Positions 43,067-51,377 of a stretch of 64,000 bases of DNA are shown in pieces. Source of the DNA: Chloroflexota bacterium (lineage in GTDB: Bacteria; Chloroflexota; Anaerolineae; Anaerolineales; Villigracilaceae). Under the pieces are notes generated by a model. It had not been told where the DNA came from, made no database searches, and worked only from the letters and a program-made list of their open reading frames with translations. A program made the translations under genes and the position numbers. The stretch is taken from contig JAJYLQ010000013.1 of NCBI GenBank assembly GCA_021787595.1, positions 56,688 through 120,687 of the forward strand, written 5' to 3'. Position 1 is the first letter of the stretch, and the number at the start of each line of letters is the position of its first letter.

Positions 43067-43721
43067 TCCATCCGCTTTTCACTTTGAAGTTCTATATCCC
43101 TTTCAAGACCGCGTGATCAAGGTTATCAATCAAGCGGACACGGATTTTTATCTTACGGGCGGAACCGCCGCCTCGCGCGGTTATCTTCAACATCGCTTCT
43201 CGGACGATCTGGATTATTTCGTCAACGACGATCAGCGTTTCGGCTTATGGGTGGAGCGAATCATTCAAGCGCTCAATCGGGATTTTCAATGCGATGTTTT
43301 GATGAAGGAAGAACGCTTCGCTCGACTCAATCTCGTTCAAAAAGATTTTCCTCTCAAGATCGAAATGGTCAATGATGTGCCTGCGCGTGTCGGCGAAGTT
43401 CAGAAACATCCAGTTCTTGGAAGATTGGACACTGCTGAAAATATCCTTGCCAACAAAGTGACCGCGCTGCTCGATCGCGAAGAACCAAAAGACTTCGCGG
43501 ACGTATGGGGATTTTGCTGCCAGAAGAATCTGTCTCTTCCATCCGCGATCACAGGCGCGCAGGGCAAAGCCGCAGGCATTTTTCCTGCTGATTTGGGACG
43601 CGTGCTGTGTTCCGTTCAAAAAGAAGATTGGGAAACCGTTCGCTGGATACAAGCCCCGCCTGTAGAAATATTTATTTCACAGCTGAATCAATTAGGCGAA
43701 AGTTTGTTATTGCTCAAATAG
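43059..43721 (+). CDS. AbiEii/AbiGii-like nucleotidyltransferase
   Basis: 220 residues. TGGTAASRGYLQHRFSDDLD (about 28-47) has the GG-(x)-S/T then D-D-x-D pattern of DNA polymerase beta-like nucleotidyltransferases of the AbiEii group. A third acidic position is in PLKIEMVND. AbiEii-type toxins act in type IV toxin-antitoxin or abortive-infection pairs. A housekeeping function for this subfamily is not excluded. Confidence 0.75.
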   Translation: MANPSAFHFEVLYPFQDRVIKVINQADTDFYLTGGTAASRGYLQHRFSDDLDYFVNDDQRFGLWVERIIQALNRDFQCDVLMKEERFARLNLVQKDFPLKIEMVNDVPARVGEVQKHPVLGRLDTAENILANKVTALLDREEPKDFADVWGFCCQKNLSLPSAITGAQGKAAGIFPADLGRVLCSVQKEDWETVRWIQAPPVEIFISQLNQLGESLLLLK

Positions 43722-43757
43722 AAAACAATTTTAGAATCCAGCTTGGCTTACAAAGAG

Positions 43758-43790
43758 AAGAGCGCATCCATTTCGGACGCGCTCTTTTGC
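43758..43790. terminator. Terminator between the AbiEii-like gene and gdhA
   Basis: AAGAGCGC / GCGCTCTT followed by TTTTGCGTTTTG on the plus strand; usable by both converging genes. Confidence 0.75.
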
Positions 43791-43810
43791 GTTTTGCTTA
43801 TTGCGCTTTG

Positions 43811-45097
43811 TTACGCCCAGCCGCGCAGCTTCATCGCCTGCACCACGCGGTCAATTGCAACCATGTACGCCGCGTCGCGCATATAGACCTTTTCCTTCTC
43901 GGACATTTCGAGCACGGTGTTGAAGGCCTGCGTCATCTTGGTGTCGAGTTTCTCCAACACTTCCTGTTTTGTCCAGTAGAAATTCATATCATTCTGAACT
44001 GACTCGAAGTACGAAGTCGTTACGCCGCCTGCATTGCACAGGAAATCGGGAATATCGAAAATCTTGTTCGCCTTGAAGAACTCGTCCGCTTCGGGGGTGA
44101 CGCCGCCGTTGGCGCCTTCCGCCACGATCTTGATGCGCTTCGACATCACTTTGACGGTATCGGCATTTACGTGGCCCTCGATGGCCGCAGGGATCAACAC
44201 GTCCGCTTCCTTCGTGATCCATGCGCCGCCGTCTTCAACGACATAACCGCTGTCCTGGGCTTTCTTCCTGTCGATCGTTCCATACTCATCCACAATGGTC
44301 AGCAGGAAGCGCGGATCAATCCCATCCTTTTTGCTGTATGTATAGGATTTCTTATCATTGCGATCCCAGCACGAAACCGCGGCGACCTTTCCGCCGAGCA
44401 TTTCGATGAAACCAATGGCTGCATATTGCGCCACATTTCCGAAACCTTCGATGGTTGCGACAGCTTTCTTCGAGTCCATGTTCAGGTGCTTCATGGCTTC
44501 GCGCACGGTATAGATCACGCCGTAGCCGGTCGCTTCGGTGCGGCCTTCGGATCCGCCGCCGCCCAGCGGTTTGCCGGTGAACACGCCCGGCGTGTACTGC
44601 CCGACCAGCTTGGAATATTCGTCCATCATCCAGCCCATCATGTGCGGCGTGGTGCCGACATCCGGCGCCGGCACGTCGTTGCGCGGGCCGATATTCTTCC
44701 ACATCACGTCCACCCAGCCGCGGCACAGGCGTTCCTTCTCGTGAACGGAAAGCGTGGCCGGGTCCACGATGATGCCGCCTTTGCCGCCGCCCAGCGGAAT
44801 ATCCGCGACGGCGCATTTCCACGTCATCCACGTCGCGAGGGCGCGGACGGTATCCAGCGTCTCCGCCGGATGAAAACGGATGCCGCCTTTGTTGGGGCCG
44901 CGCGCGTCGTTATGCTGGACGCGGAATCCCTGGAAGACGCGCGTCGAGCCATCATCCATCCGCACCGGGATGCGGAAGGAATATTCGCGCATCGGCCAGC
45001 GAAGCACCTCAGAAATGGCGAAGTCCAGTTTGAGCAGTTTTGCCACATGGTCAAATTGTTCCTGCGCCATCTCGAACGCATTAAGTTGTTCAGCCAT
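43811..45097 (-). CDS. gdhA: Glutamate dehydrogenase
   Basis: 428 residues. Interconverts glutamate and 2-oxoglutarate plus ammonia. KGGIRFHP and PLGGGKGGIIVDP (about 75-120) hold the substrate-binding and catalytic Lys. A Rossmann GFGNVAQ motif (about 218) binds the nicotinamide cofactor. A terminator-like hairpin stands directly ahead of its ribosome binding site. gatB lies upstream on the same strand. Confidence 0.95.
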   Translation of the reverse strand: MAEQLNAFEMAQEQFDHVAKLLKLDFAISEVLRWPMREYSFRIPVRMDDGSTRVFQGFRVQHNDARGPNKGGIRFHPAETLDTVRALATWMTWKCAVADIPLGGGKGGIIVDPATLSVHEKERLCRGWVDVMWKNIGPRNDVPAPDVGTTPHMMGWMMDEYSKLVGQYTPGVFTGKPLGGGGSEGRTEATGYGVIYTVREAMKHLNMDSKKAVATIEGFGNVAQYAAIGFIEMLGGKVAAVSCWDRNDKKSYTYSKKDGIDPRFLLTIVDEYGTIDRKKAQDSGYVVEDGGAWITKEADVLIPAAIEGHVNADTVKVMSKRIKIVAEGANGGVTPEADEFFKANKIFDIPDFLCNAGGVTTSYFESVQNDMNFYWTKQEVLEKLDTKMTQAFNTVLEMSEKEKVYMRDAAYMVAIDRVVQAMKLRGWA

Positions 45098-45123
45098 TCT
45101 ATTCTCCTGAAAGGATTTTTTAG

Positions 45124-45161
45124 AAAAAAATAAGCGGACACGCTCGGACGGTGCCCGCTTA
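45124..45161 (-). terminator. Terminator ahead of gdhA, possible attenuator
   Basis: On the minus strand TAAGCGGGCACC / GTGTCCGCTTA is followed by TTTTTTT (45130-45124), 27 bases before the gdhA start codon. It ends either gatB transcripts or, if a promoter lies at 45165-45289, a gdhA leader. Confidence 0.7.
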
Positions 45162-45289
45162 CGAAATGCCTATGTCGAAAAACAGGTCATATCAATAAAT
45201 TTCCTGAGTTTTTCACTTGCCGCTTAACCTTACTCGACTTTTTTTCCTCCGTCAATATGAAGGTTATCACAAATAGGTCATGGATGAGG

Positions 45290-46783
45290 TCACTGTGCCA
45301 GCTGCTTTTCCAGCTCGGCCCGCACCACTTGCGGATTGGCCCTGCCCGCCGCTTTTTTCATCACTTGTCCAAACAAAAAGTTGACCACGCCCGTTTTGCC
45401 CGATCTAAAACTGGCTGCTTCGTTTGGATTTTCTTTCAGCGCCTGGCTGACCAGCTCCGCGATGAACGATTCGTCCGAGACCTGTTTGAGTCCGCGCGCG
45501 GCGATGATTTCCGCCGCGCCCCTGCCGGACTCGAACATTTCATTCAGGACTTCCCGCGCGCTGGTTTGGTTGATCTGACCCTCGGATACGATCTTCACCA
45601 ACTCCGCCAGCGCCTCAGGCCGGACTCTATTCCAGGCTTCCGAGTTTTTGAAGAACTCGGAGGTTTTCGATGCCTGGTTCATCAATGAGAACAGATCGCC
45701 GAGCATCCAATTCGCGGCAACCTTCGGTTGGACCGTAGACGGCAAACCGCGGACGGCGGATTCAAAATAATCGGCGACTTCCTTTTCCTCGGTGAGACGC
45801 GCCGCATCGTATGCGGTCAAACCATAATCTTCGATGAAACGCAAATATCTCGCGCGCGGAAGTTCAGGCAATTTGCTTTTGATCTCATCAATCCAATTCT
45901 GCTCCACAACCAATGGAGGCAGATCCGGTTCGGGAAAATAACGATAATCGTGCGCGTCTTCCTTGCTGCGCTGGGAATACGTCGCGCCGCGCGCTTCGTT
46001 CCAGCCAAGCGTCTCCTGTTCGACGGTTCTGCCTGCCTCGATGATTTTGCTCTGGCGTTCGATCTCGTATTCAATGGCGCGTTCCAACGCACGGAACGAG
46101 TTGAGATTCTTAACTTCTGTCCTTATCCCAAGTAAGGGCGGATGGCCATCCGCCCCTGCAATACCCTTTTTTCTTACAGATACATTCGCTTCGAAACGGA
46201 TCACGCCTTTTTCCATATCGCCGCTGTTGACGCCGAGATAACGCAAGATATCGCGCAACGCCTCGCCGTAGGCGCGCGCCGCGTCCGCGGAATGAAGATC
46301 AGGCTCGGACACAATTTCAAGCAGCGGCACACCGGCGCGGTTCAGGTCCACGAGCGAATACGATTTCCCATCGCGTTCGACGTGAGTCAGCTTGCCGGTG
46401 TCTTCTTCCAAATGCACACGCCGTAAGCGGATGGTCTGTTCGCCCTCGGAGGTTCGAATGATCAATTTGCCGTTGATCGCCAGCGGCTGTTCATATTGTG
46501 AGATTTGATAGCCTTTGGGCAGGTCGGGATAAAAATAATTTTTGCGCGCAAAGATGCTGGTCTGCTGGACCTCGCATTCCAACGCCAGCGCCACACGGAT
46601 GCCAAACTCGACCGCTTTTTGATTCACAACCGGCAGCGTTCCCGGCATCCCGGAGCAAACGGGGCAGACGGTGGTGTTCGGCGCGGCGGTCGTGGAATCA
46701 ACCACTTCGCACGCACAGAACATCTTCGATTTTGTTCGAAGTTCGGCGTGGACTTCAAGTCCGATGACGGGTTCAAATTCCAT
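45290..46783 (-). CDS. gatB: Aspartyl/glutamyl-tRNA amidotransferase subunit B
   Basis: 497 residues. Converts mischarged Glu-tRNA-Gln or Asp-tRNA-Asn to the amides, together with GatA and GatC (not in this window). [30 protein letters not shown] (zinc Cys) and VEIVSEPD-type [12 protein letters not shown] motifs are present, with the C-terminal YqeY-like tail. Two repeat-derived insertions are visible: a palindrome at 46136-46155 encodes part of [10 protein letters not shown] within the normally compact NVSVR...[10 protein letters not shown] region, and another at 45634-45669 encodes [10 protein letters not shown] near residues 371-383. Confidence 0.95.
   Translation of the reverse strand: MEFEPVIGLEVHAELRTKSKMFCACEVVDSTTAAPNTTVCPVCSGMPGTLPVVNQKAVEFGIRVALALECEVQQTSIFARKNYFYPDLPKGYQISQYEQPLAINGKLIIRTSEGEQTIRLRRVHLEEDTGKLTHVERDGKSYSLVDLNRAGVPLLEIVSEPDLHSADAARAYGEALRDILRYLGVNSGDMEKGVIRFEANVSVRKKGIAGADGHPPLLGIRTEVKNLNSFRALERAIEYEIERQSKIIEAGRTVEQETLGWNEARGATYSQRSKEDAHDYRYFPEPDLPPLVVEQNWIDEIKSKLPELPRARYLRFIEDYGLTAYDAARLTEEKEVADYFESAVRGLPSTVQPKVAANWMLGDLFSLMNQASKTSEFFKNSEAWNRVRPEALAELVKIVSEGQINQTSAREVLNEMFESGRGAAEIIAARGLKQVSDESFIAELVSQALKENPNEAASFRSGKTGVVNFLFGQVMKKAAGRANPQVVRAELEKQLAQ
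45634..45669. repeat. CCGAGTTCTTC palindrome in frame inside gatB
   Basis: CCGAGTT / AACTCGG arms. On the minus strand the first 19 bases (GAAAACCTCCGAGTTCTTC) are identical to those of the intergenic copy at 42626. Confidence 0.75.
46136..46155. repeat. 20-bp perfect palindrome in frame inside gatB
   Basis: GGGCGGATGGCCATCCGCCC, coding for the insertion around residues 210-216. A looser relative (GGCGGCCATTCGAATGGCCGCC) is the terminator at 56265. Confidence 0.8.
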
Positions 46784-46791
46784 GAATCATC

Positions 46792-47003
46792 ATGTCATTG
46801 CAAGTGGCGCCAAGTCGAAGATCCCGCACACGCGGGGGCGCCACGTGGCAATCTCATGTAACAACCAATTGATTGTTCGAGGAGATTGCCACACTGCAGA
46901 ACGCAGTGCTTCGTCTGCCTTGGTCTCGATATGTGGCGCCATGGCGCCACTACTCGACCAGCGGCCTCGCCAAAGGCGTGCTTCGCGATCCTCGCAATGA
47001 CAT
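46792..47003. repeat. GTCATTGC-bounded dispersed element, long copy
   Basis: Starts ATGTCATTGC and ends GCAATGACAT (inverted ends) with inner GGCAATCTC / GAGATTGCC arms. It contains a GGTCTCGATATG ... CTACTCGACCAGCG block like the one at 49389-49466, so it is a composite. Confidence 0.75.
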
Positions 47004-47006
47004 CTC

Positions 47007-47807
47007 CTAAATGAATTTCGGTTTTCTCTTCTCCAAAAACGCGGCGACGCCTTCTTGGTGTTCCGCGCGTTTGCTGGCAATTTCCTGCAAATCGGCTTCG
47101 GCTTCCAATGCCTCTTCGAGATTCGGCAGGACAGCTTTATTGAATGCCTGCTTTGCCAATCCAAACGCGCCGACGGGGCCGGCAGTCAATCGCTCTGCGT
47201 ACGTCATCGTTTCCTGCATGAAACTTGCCGGAGGGAAAACGCGATTGACCAATCCCCATTCTAACGCCTGCTGCGCGGAAATCGGCGCGTTGCTGAAATA
47301 GAATTCCTCGGCGCGGCCAAGACCGATCAACGCGGGCAGCAACAATGACACCGCCGAATCGGGGGCAAGCGCGATGCCTCCAAAGCCAACGACCAATTTG
47401 GTCTCTTCCGAAGCAAAGCGCAAATCGCAGGCCAGTGCGATTCCCAGCGCCGCGCCCGCACAAGTTCCATTGACCGCGGCAATGACCGGCTTTTCGATCC
47501 GGCGGATCTGCAGGATCAGCGGATTATACGTTTGATGTAAGTGCTCTCGATAAGAGATGTCTTGTCCGCGCACATCCGACATCTCGCTTATGTCATGGCC
47601 TGCGCTAAAAGAACTGCCCGCGCCGGTCAGCACGATGACGCGCGTTTGCGGGTCGCTCGAAGCTTTGGCGAGCATGTCTCGTAATTCGCCGATCAGCTCC
47701 GTGTTGAACGCGTTGGCGCGTTCGGGGCGATTCAGCGTCAGGGTCAGCACGCCGTTTTGCAGCGCCGCCCTGAGCGTGTCGAAGGGTCCGGAAAGAAGCG
47801 TTGGCAT
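47007..47807 (-). CDS. Enoyl-CoA hydratase/isomerase family (crotonase) protein
   Basis: 266 residues. GVLTLTLNRPERANAFN, AGHDISEM and GTCAGAALGIALACDLRFAS are crotonase motifs. The two usual catalytic Glu positions are not conserved; IALAPDSAVSLLLP places an Asp as in PaaG-type isomerases, so an isomerase of phenylacetate-like or beta-oxidation intermediates is possible. The first residues (GPFDTLRAALQ) are encoded by a copy of the CTTCGAC-CGCTCAG repeat at 47767-47790. Confidence 0.85.
   Translation of the reverse strand: MPTLLSGPFDTLRAALQNGVLTLTLNRPERANAFNTELIGELRDMLAKASSDPQTRVIVLTGAGSSFSAGHDISEMSDVRGQDISYREHLHQTYNPLILQIRRIEKPVIAAVNGTCAGAALGIALACDLRFASEETKLVVGFGGIALAPDSAVSLLLPALIGLGRAEEFYFSNAPISAQQALEWGLVNRVFPPASFMQETMTYAERLTAGPVGAFGLAKQAFNKAVLPNLEEALEAEADLQEIASKRAEHQEGVAAFLEKRKPKFI
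47767..47790. repeat. Dispersed CGCCCTGAGCGTGTCGAAGG element at the crotonase start
   Basis: Copy of the family at 3109-3133, here inside the N-terminal coding region. Confidence 0.65.
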
Positions 47808-47810
47808 AAG

Positions 47811-47848
47811 ATAAAGAAAGGGATAGGGAAGTTTCGAATCCCTATCCC
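47811..47848 (-). terminator. Terminator of the 123-residue hypothetical gene
   Basis: GGGATAGGGA / TCCCTATCCC with a 9-base loop, followed on the minus strand by TTTCTTTAT. Confidence 0.75.
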
Positions 47849-47868
47849 TGGTCCCCTTTCATTTCATT

Positions 47869-48240
47869 TTAGAGATTGTGATCGTCCGGCCCGGCTTCGT
47901 CATCGTCATCGTCCGAACCGAATTCGTACTCGACATGTTCCTTGTCGAGATACACCCACAAAAGCAAAACGTGTCCTTCGGATGTTTCGACATTGCGGGC
48001 CGCGAGGATCGGCGCGGTCTCCTCCAATCCCATATCGTTGCGATAATACAAATGAATCGGCTGTTGGTTGCTCCAGGCGCGATGGCACCGCTCGACCAAC
48101 GCGTTCCCGTTGAACGTGCGCAGGCGCGTCAACGCGGGAACCAACACATTCGGGCTTTCGTTCAAGCCCAGCGCCCACGCGTCATTGACCTGTTCGAACA
48201 CCGGCGGCGGGCCTTCGATAATGGTAATTTTCTCGTCCAT
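47869..48240 (-). CDS. Hypothetical protein with acidic C-terminus
   Basis: 123 residues, family not recognised. The body has a mixed alpha/beta pattern (LPALTRLRTFNGNALVERCHRAW, PIHLYYRNDMGLEE) and the tail is very acidic (FGSDDDDDEAGPDD). Its own terminator follows. Confidence 0.65.
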   Translation of the reverse strand: MDEKITIIEGPPPVFEQVNDAWALGLNESPNVLVPALTRLRTFNGNALVERCHRAWSNQQPIHLYYRNDMGLEETAPILAARNVETSEGHVLLLWVYLDKEHVEYEFGSDDDDDEAGPDDHNL

Positions 48241-48272
48241 GGTTCAGGAATATACCATAAAAGAGATTGAAA

Positions 48273-48305
48273 AACCTTGCAAAGGTTCTATACCTTTGCA
48301 AGGTT
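48273..48305 (-). terminator. Terminator of pyrD
   Basis: AACCTTGCAAAGG / CCTTTGCAAGGTT followed by TTTTTC on the minus strand, 1-2 bases after the pyrD stop. Confidence 0.8.
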
Positions 48306-48306
48306 G

Positions 48307-49386
48307 CTAAAGCGATCTTGCGATTGTTTTGACAAGTCCAGGGCCGCGATAAGCCAATGCCGTATAAATTTGGACAAGCGCCGCGCCCATATCGAGCCTG
48401 CGTTTCGCATCTTCGGGGCCCACGATGCCGCCAACGCTGACGACCGGGATTGCTCCATCCACGCGCTTGATGATCTTCTGCAACATCGCTTCACTTTGGA
48501 CTTTGAGCGGCTTGCCGCTTAACCCGCCGCTCTCATGCTGATAGCTTGATCGTAGCCCGAAGCGCTCCAAAGTCGTATTCGTAGCAATGATGCCGTCCAT
48601 GCGCGTGCGAAGGATGACATCCACCGCGTCGTCGAGTTCTTCATCCGTCAAATCGGGCGCGAGTTTGACGAGCAGCGGCACGCGCCGCTGGAGCTGCTTC
48701 TGTTCGATCAATCGTTGTTGATGCAAATTCTTGAGAAGATTTTCGAGCGCATCGCGCTCTTGCAAACGGCGCAAACCTTCCGTGTTTGGCGAACTGACGT
48801 TGATGGTCAGATAATCAGCCAGCGGCGCAAAGTTTTGCAGCAGGGCAAGATAATCGAAGACAGCCTGTTCATTGGAAGTGGATTTGTTCCTGCCAAGATT
48901 TACGCCCAAGATCGCAGAAAACTTGTGCCGTTTTGCAGTGGGTTTTCTGCGCGACATGCCCACGAATCGTTCGAACCAGTTGGATGATAATCCGGCGTTC
49001 AGCCGCGCCTGGACAAATTCCGTGCCGCGGCTGGGGAATCCCATGCGGTTGATGATGGCTTCATCTTCGACCAGCCGGAACAGCCGCGGTTTTGGATTCC
49101 CGGTTTGCGGCAGCGGCGTGACCGTCCCGATCTCGATGTGACCGAATCCGAGCGCGGCCAGCCCGCGGATGGCGATGCCGTCTTTATCGTATCCCGCCGC
49201 GAGTCCAATCGGATTCTTGAAATCCAGCCCAAACGCGTGAACGGGCCTGGACGGCGCGGCGAACATTGCCTGCACGATCCACCGCGAAGGAGGAAAGTTT
49301 CCGGCAGAACGCAAAAGATACAGCGTAAGCTGATGCGCGCGTTCGGGTTCGAGACGAAAGAGGAAAGAGCGAAAGAAAGGATACAT
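48307..49386 (-). CDS. pyrD: Dihydroorotate dehydrogenase, quinone type (class 2)
   Basis: 359 residues. Oxidises dihydroorotate to orotate in pyrimidine synthesis, giving electrons to quinone at the membrane. The N-terminal helical extension (MYPFFRSFLFRLEPERAHQL) marks class 2. FMN/substrate motifs include NPIGLAAGYDKDG, NRMGFPSRG, NVSSPNTEGLR (catalytic region) and VSVGGIVGPEDA. Confidence 0.95.
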   Translation of the reverse strand: MYPFFRSFLFRLEPERAHQLTLYLLRSAGNFPPSRWIVQAMFAAPSRPVHAFGLDFKNPIGLAAGYDKDGIAIRGLAALGFGHIEIGTVTPLPQTGNPKPRLFRLVEDEAIINRMGFPSRGTEFVQARLNAGLSSNWFERFVGMSRRKPTAKRHKFSAILGVNLGRNKSTSNEQAVFDYLALLQNFAPLADYLTINVSSPNTEGLRRLQERDALENLLKNLHQQRLIEQKQLQRRVPLLVKLAPDLTDEELDDAVDVILRTRMDGIIATNTTLERFGLRSSYQHESGGLSGKPLKVQSEAMLQKIIKRVDGAIPVVSVGGIVGPEDAKRRLDMGAALVQIYTALAYRGPGLVKTIARSL

Positions 49387-49388
49387 GT

Positions 49389-49466
49389 TGGTCTCGATAT
49401 GGCGGCGGTGGTCGAGTAATCCGCAGGATTATATCGAGACCCCGCCGCCTACTCAACCAGCGACCA
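49389..49466. repeat. GGTCTCGATAT inverted-repeat element
   Basis: GGTCTCGATATGGCGGCGG ... TATCGAGACCCCGCCGCC plus CTACTCAACCAGCGACCAC. A related block lies in 46919-46963. Confidence 0.65.
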
Positions 49467-49467
49467 C

Positions 49468-49980
49468 TTAAAATTTCTTTTGTCCACTCAGATTCAAGAA
49501 GTATTGAATCACTTCTTCTTCTGGATGTGGGACATCCATCAAGGCATACATCGCCGCCAGTTCGCCGCGATGATGCGTCTCATGATTCGCGACGTGCATC
49601 AGCATCTGATACAGCGGCACGCTGAACGTCTCGCCGCGGAAATTGCTATAGGTGATTTTCGCTTGCAAACTTTCTTCTGTTTGCTCCTCGATATAACCTC
49701 GCATATCGGCCTCGATTTTATCCCATCGCTCTTTGACTGCCGCCAACGCCGGAAAGTCATCCTTGTTCAAATGGCCTGCAGGCGAAGTTCCATGCCAGCG
49801 CTGGTACCAGACCCACTCGCTGCTCATGATATGCACGAACATGGCGTGGATGTCGCCCCAGCTGTGTCCCTGCATTTTGTGAAGCAGTTCCTCTGACAAA
49901 TTTTCAGCCGCCGCGAAGTAGCGTTTGTTAGCCCAATACGTGTAATCGTAAGCCTGTTCGATATATTCTTTGATATTCAT
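49468..49980 (-). CDS. DinB family protein
   Basis: 170 residues from the ATG at 49980 (GGAG precedes). The four-helix DinB pattern and His ligands are in GDIHAMFVHIMSSEW (about 47) and HVANHETHHRGELAAM (about 127-142). Likely metal-dependent transferase of the bacillithiol/mycothiol S-transferase superfamily; substrate unknown. Confidence 0.85.
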   Translation of the reverse strand: MNIKEYIEQAYDYTYWANKRYFAAAENLSEELLHKMQGHSWGDIHAMFVHIMSSEWVWYQRWHGTSPAGHLNKDDFPALAAVKERWDKIEADMRGYIEEQTEESLQAKITYSNFRGETFSVPLYQMLMHVANHETHHRGELAAMYALMDVPHPEEEVIQYFLNLSGQKKF

Positions 49981-50064
49981 AAAATCTCCTGCTCTGTTCA
50001 CAAGTTTAAACGTTGGAACGTTACAACCTTCAAACTTGCTAATCATAAAGTATCTTCGAAAAAT

Positions 50065-50505
50065 TTACTCACCCACTTTCCAATGCCTGCGAACGGGTTC
50101 TCCATTCGGATATTCTGTCGTCATTGCGCTTTCAATATCGAATTCAAAGAGAATATAGCGTTCAGCAGGTTTATAAGGACAAATCCGGATTGCCAGTTCA
50201 CGCCATGCCGGGTCTTCGATGAATTTTGCCTTGCCGGCAAGCATCACTTCGCCGCTCTCGCCGCTTGTATCTGAAACCGAACAATGTACAGCAAACCGTC
50301 CATCGCGGCGGAGGTCATGTCCTTTCGGCGAAGTGGGTTCCATGAAAACAAAGAAATGACCTTCACCGATGATCGGTGTAAACGGATGCACACGCGGCGA
50401 GCCGTCTTTGCGAATGGTGGCAAGATAGGCAACTTTGCCGTGCAGCCGCGTTTTTCCAAATTCGGCGATTTCAGGGGCTCGAGATTCAAAGATCTTCCAA
50501 CTCAT
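50065..50505 (-). CDS. Pyridoxamine 5'-phosphate oxidase-like FMN-binding split-barrel protein
   Basis: 146 residues. KVAYLATIRKDGSPRVHPFTPI is the split-barrel start, followed by GHFFVFMEPTSPKGHDLRRDGR (both with FMN-contact Arg/Lys). Probably a flavin- or F420-dependent reductase of small molecules; substrate not shown. Confidence 0.85.
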   Translation of the reverse strand: MSWKIFESRAPEIAEFGKTRLHGKVAYLATIRKDGSPRVHPFTPIIGEGHFFVFMEPTSPKGHDLRRDGRFAVHCSVSDTSGESGEVMLAGKAKFIEDPAWRELAIRICPYKPAERYILFEFDIESAMTTEYPNGEPVRRHWKVGE

Positions 50506-50543
50506 TATTTCTTTCCAGGAAATTCTTCTTGCCTATCCATTGC

Positions 50544-51284
50544 TCACGCTCTTGTTCGAGCGAGATATGCGAGATACAACGCGATGGAACCGGCGACGGC
50601 GGCATTCAACGATTCGACCTGGCCGCGCATGGGAAGCTTCAATACGATATCGCATTTTTTGCGCGTCAGGTCGCGGAGGCCTTCGCCTTCGCTCCCGACC
50701 ACGAGACCAACCGCGCCGCGCAGGTGACGATCCGTCTTTTCGCTGACGGTTTCGCCATCCTGATCGAGGCCGACGATCCAGACATCCGAATCTTGGAGAG
50801 CGTCCATGGCTTGGGAGAGATTCGATTGTGCAATTCGCAAATGTTCGCTCGCACCGGAAGAAGCGTTTACAACTGCGGGAGTCACTTCAACTGTGTGCGC
50901 CAGCGGAATGATCACACCATGTACGCCGACAACTTCCGCGGTGCGGAGCAATGTGCCGAAGTTCTGCGGGTCCTGAAGCGAATCGAGAATCAAGACAAAA
51001 GGCAACTCGCTTTTGCTGCGGGCAAGTTCGAGAATCTCGATCACGTCGCTGTATGGATAGTCGCCGACTTCCGTGACAACGCCCTGATGATTTTGATGAA
51101 CCTTGTCCAGCCGCGGGCGCGGGAGGCGCTCGATGGGAATCCCGCGTTCCTTCGCCATCCGCAGAATATCGTCGAGGCGGCCTTTTTCCTGTGCGCCTTC
51201 CGCAATCTGAATGCGAAAAACGTCCCGGCGTTTTGCGCGCAGAGTCTCGTAAACAGCATTGCGGGAGTAGAGGAATTCTTTCAT
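50544..51284 (-). CDS. rlmB: rRNA 2'-O-methyltransferase, TrmH/RlmB family
   Basis: 246 residues from MKEFLYSRNAVYETL. The N-terminal SpoU substrate-binding domain is followed by the SPOUT knot: LDSLQDPQNFGTLLRTAEVVG (about 105-125), LVVGSEGEGLRDL (about 195) and LPMRGQVESLNAAVAGSIALY. Modifies 23S rRNA (G2251 in E. coli RlmB). cysS lies just upstream on the same strand. Confidence 0.88.
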   Translation of the reverse strand: MKEFLYSRNAVYETLRAKRRDVFRIQIAEGAQEKGRLDDILRMAKERGIPIERLPRPRLDKVHQNHQGVVTEVGDYPYSDVIEILELARSKSELPFVLILDSLQDPQNFGTLLRTAEVVGVHGVIIPLAHTVEVTPAVVNASSGASEHLRIAQSNLSQAMDALQDSDVWIVGLDQDGETVSEKTDRHLRGAVGLVVGSEGEGLRDLTRKKCDIVLKLPMRGQVESLNAAVAGSIALYLAYLARTRA

Positions 51285-51308
51285 TGAGTTGATTTTACTT
51301 GAGAACCG

Positions 51309-51342
51309 AAAACTTCCGAGTGCTTCGCAAACACCCGGAAGT
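51309..51342. repeat. ACTTCCGAG / CCCGGAAGTT element
   Basis: AAACTTCCGAGTGCTTCGC ... ACCCGGAAGTT between rlmB and cysS; third member of the family at 42626 and in gatB. Confidence 0.6.
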
Positions 51343-51377
51343 TCAACTATTGAACCGCTCAACTATCCAATTGCCAA

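Noticed and set aside
44171..45133. 320-residue plus-strand frame opposite gdhA
   Set aside because: Antisense of a highly conserved gene; His/Arg-rich low-complexity product.
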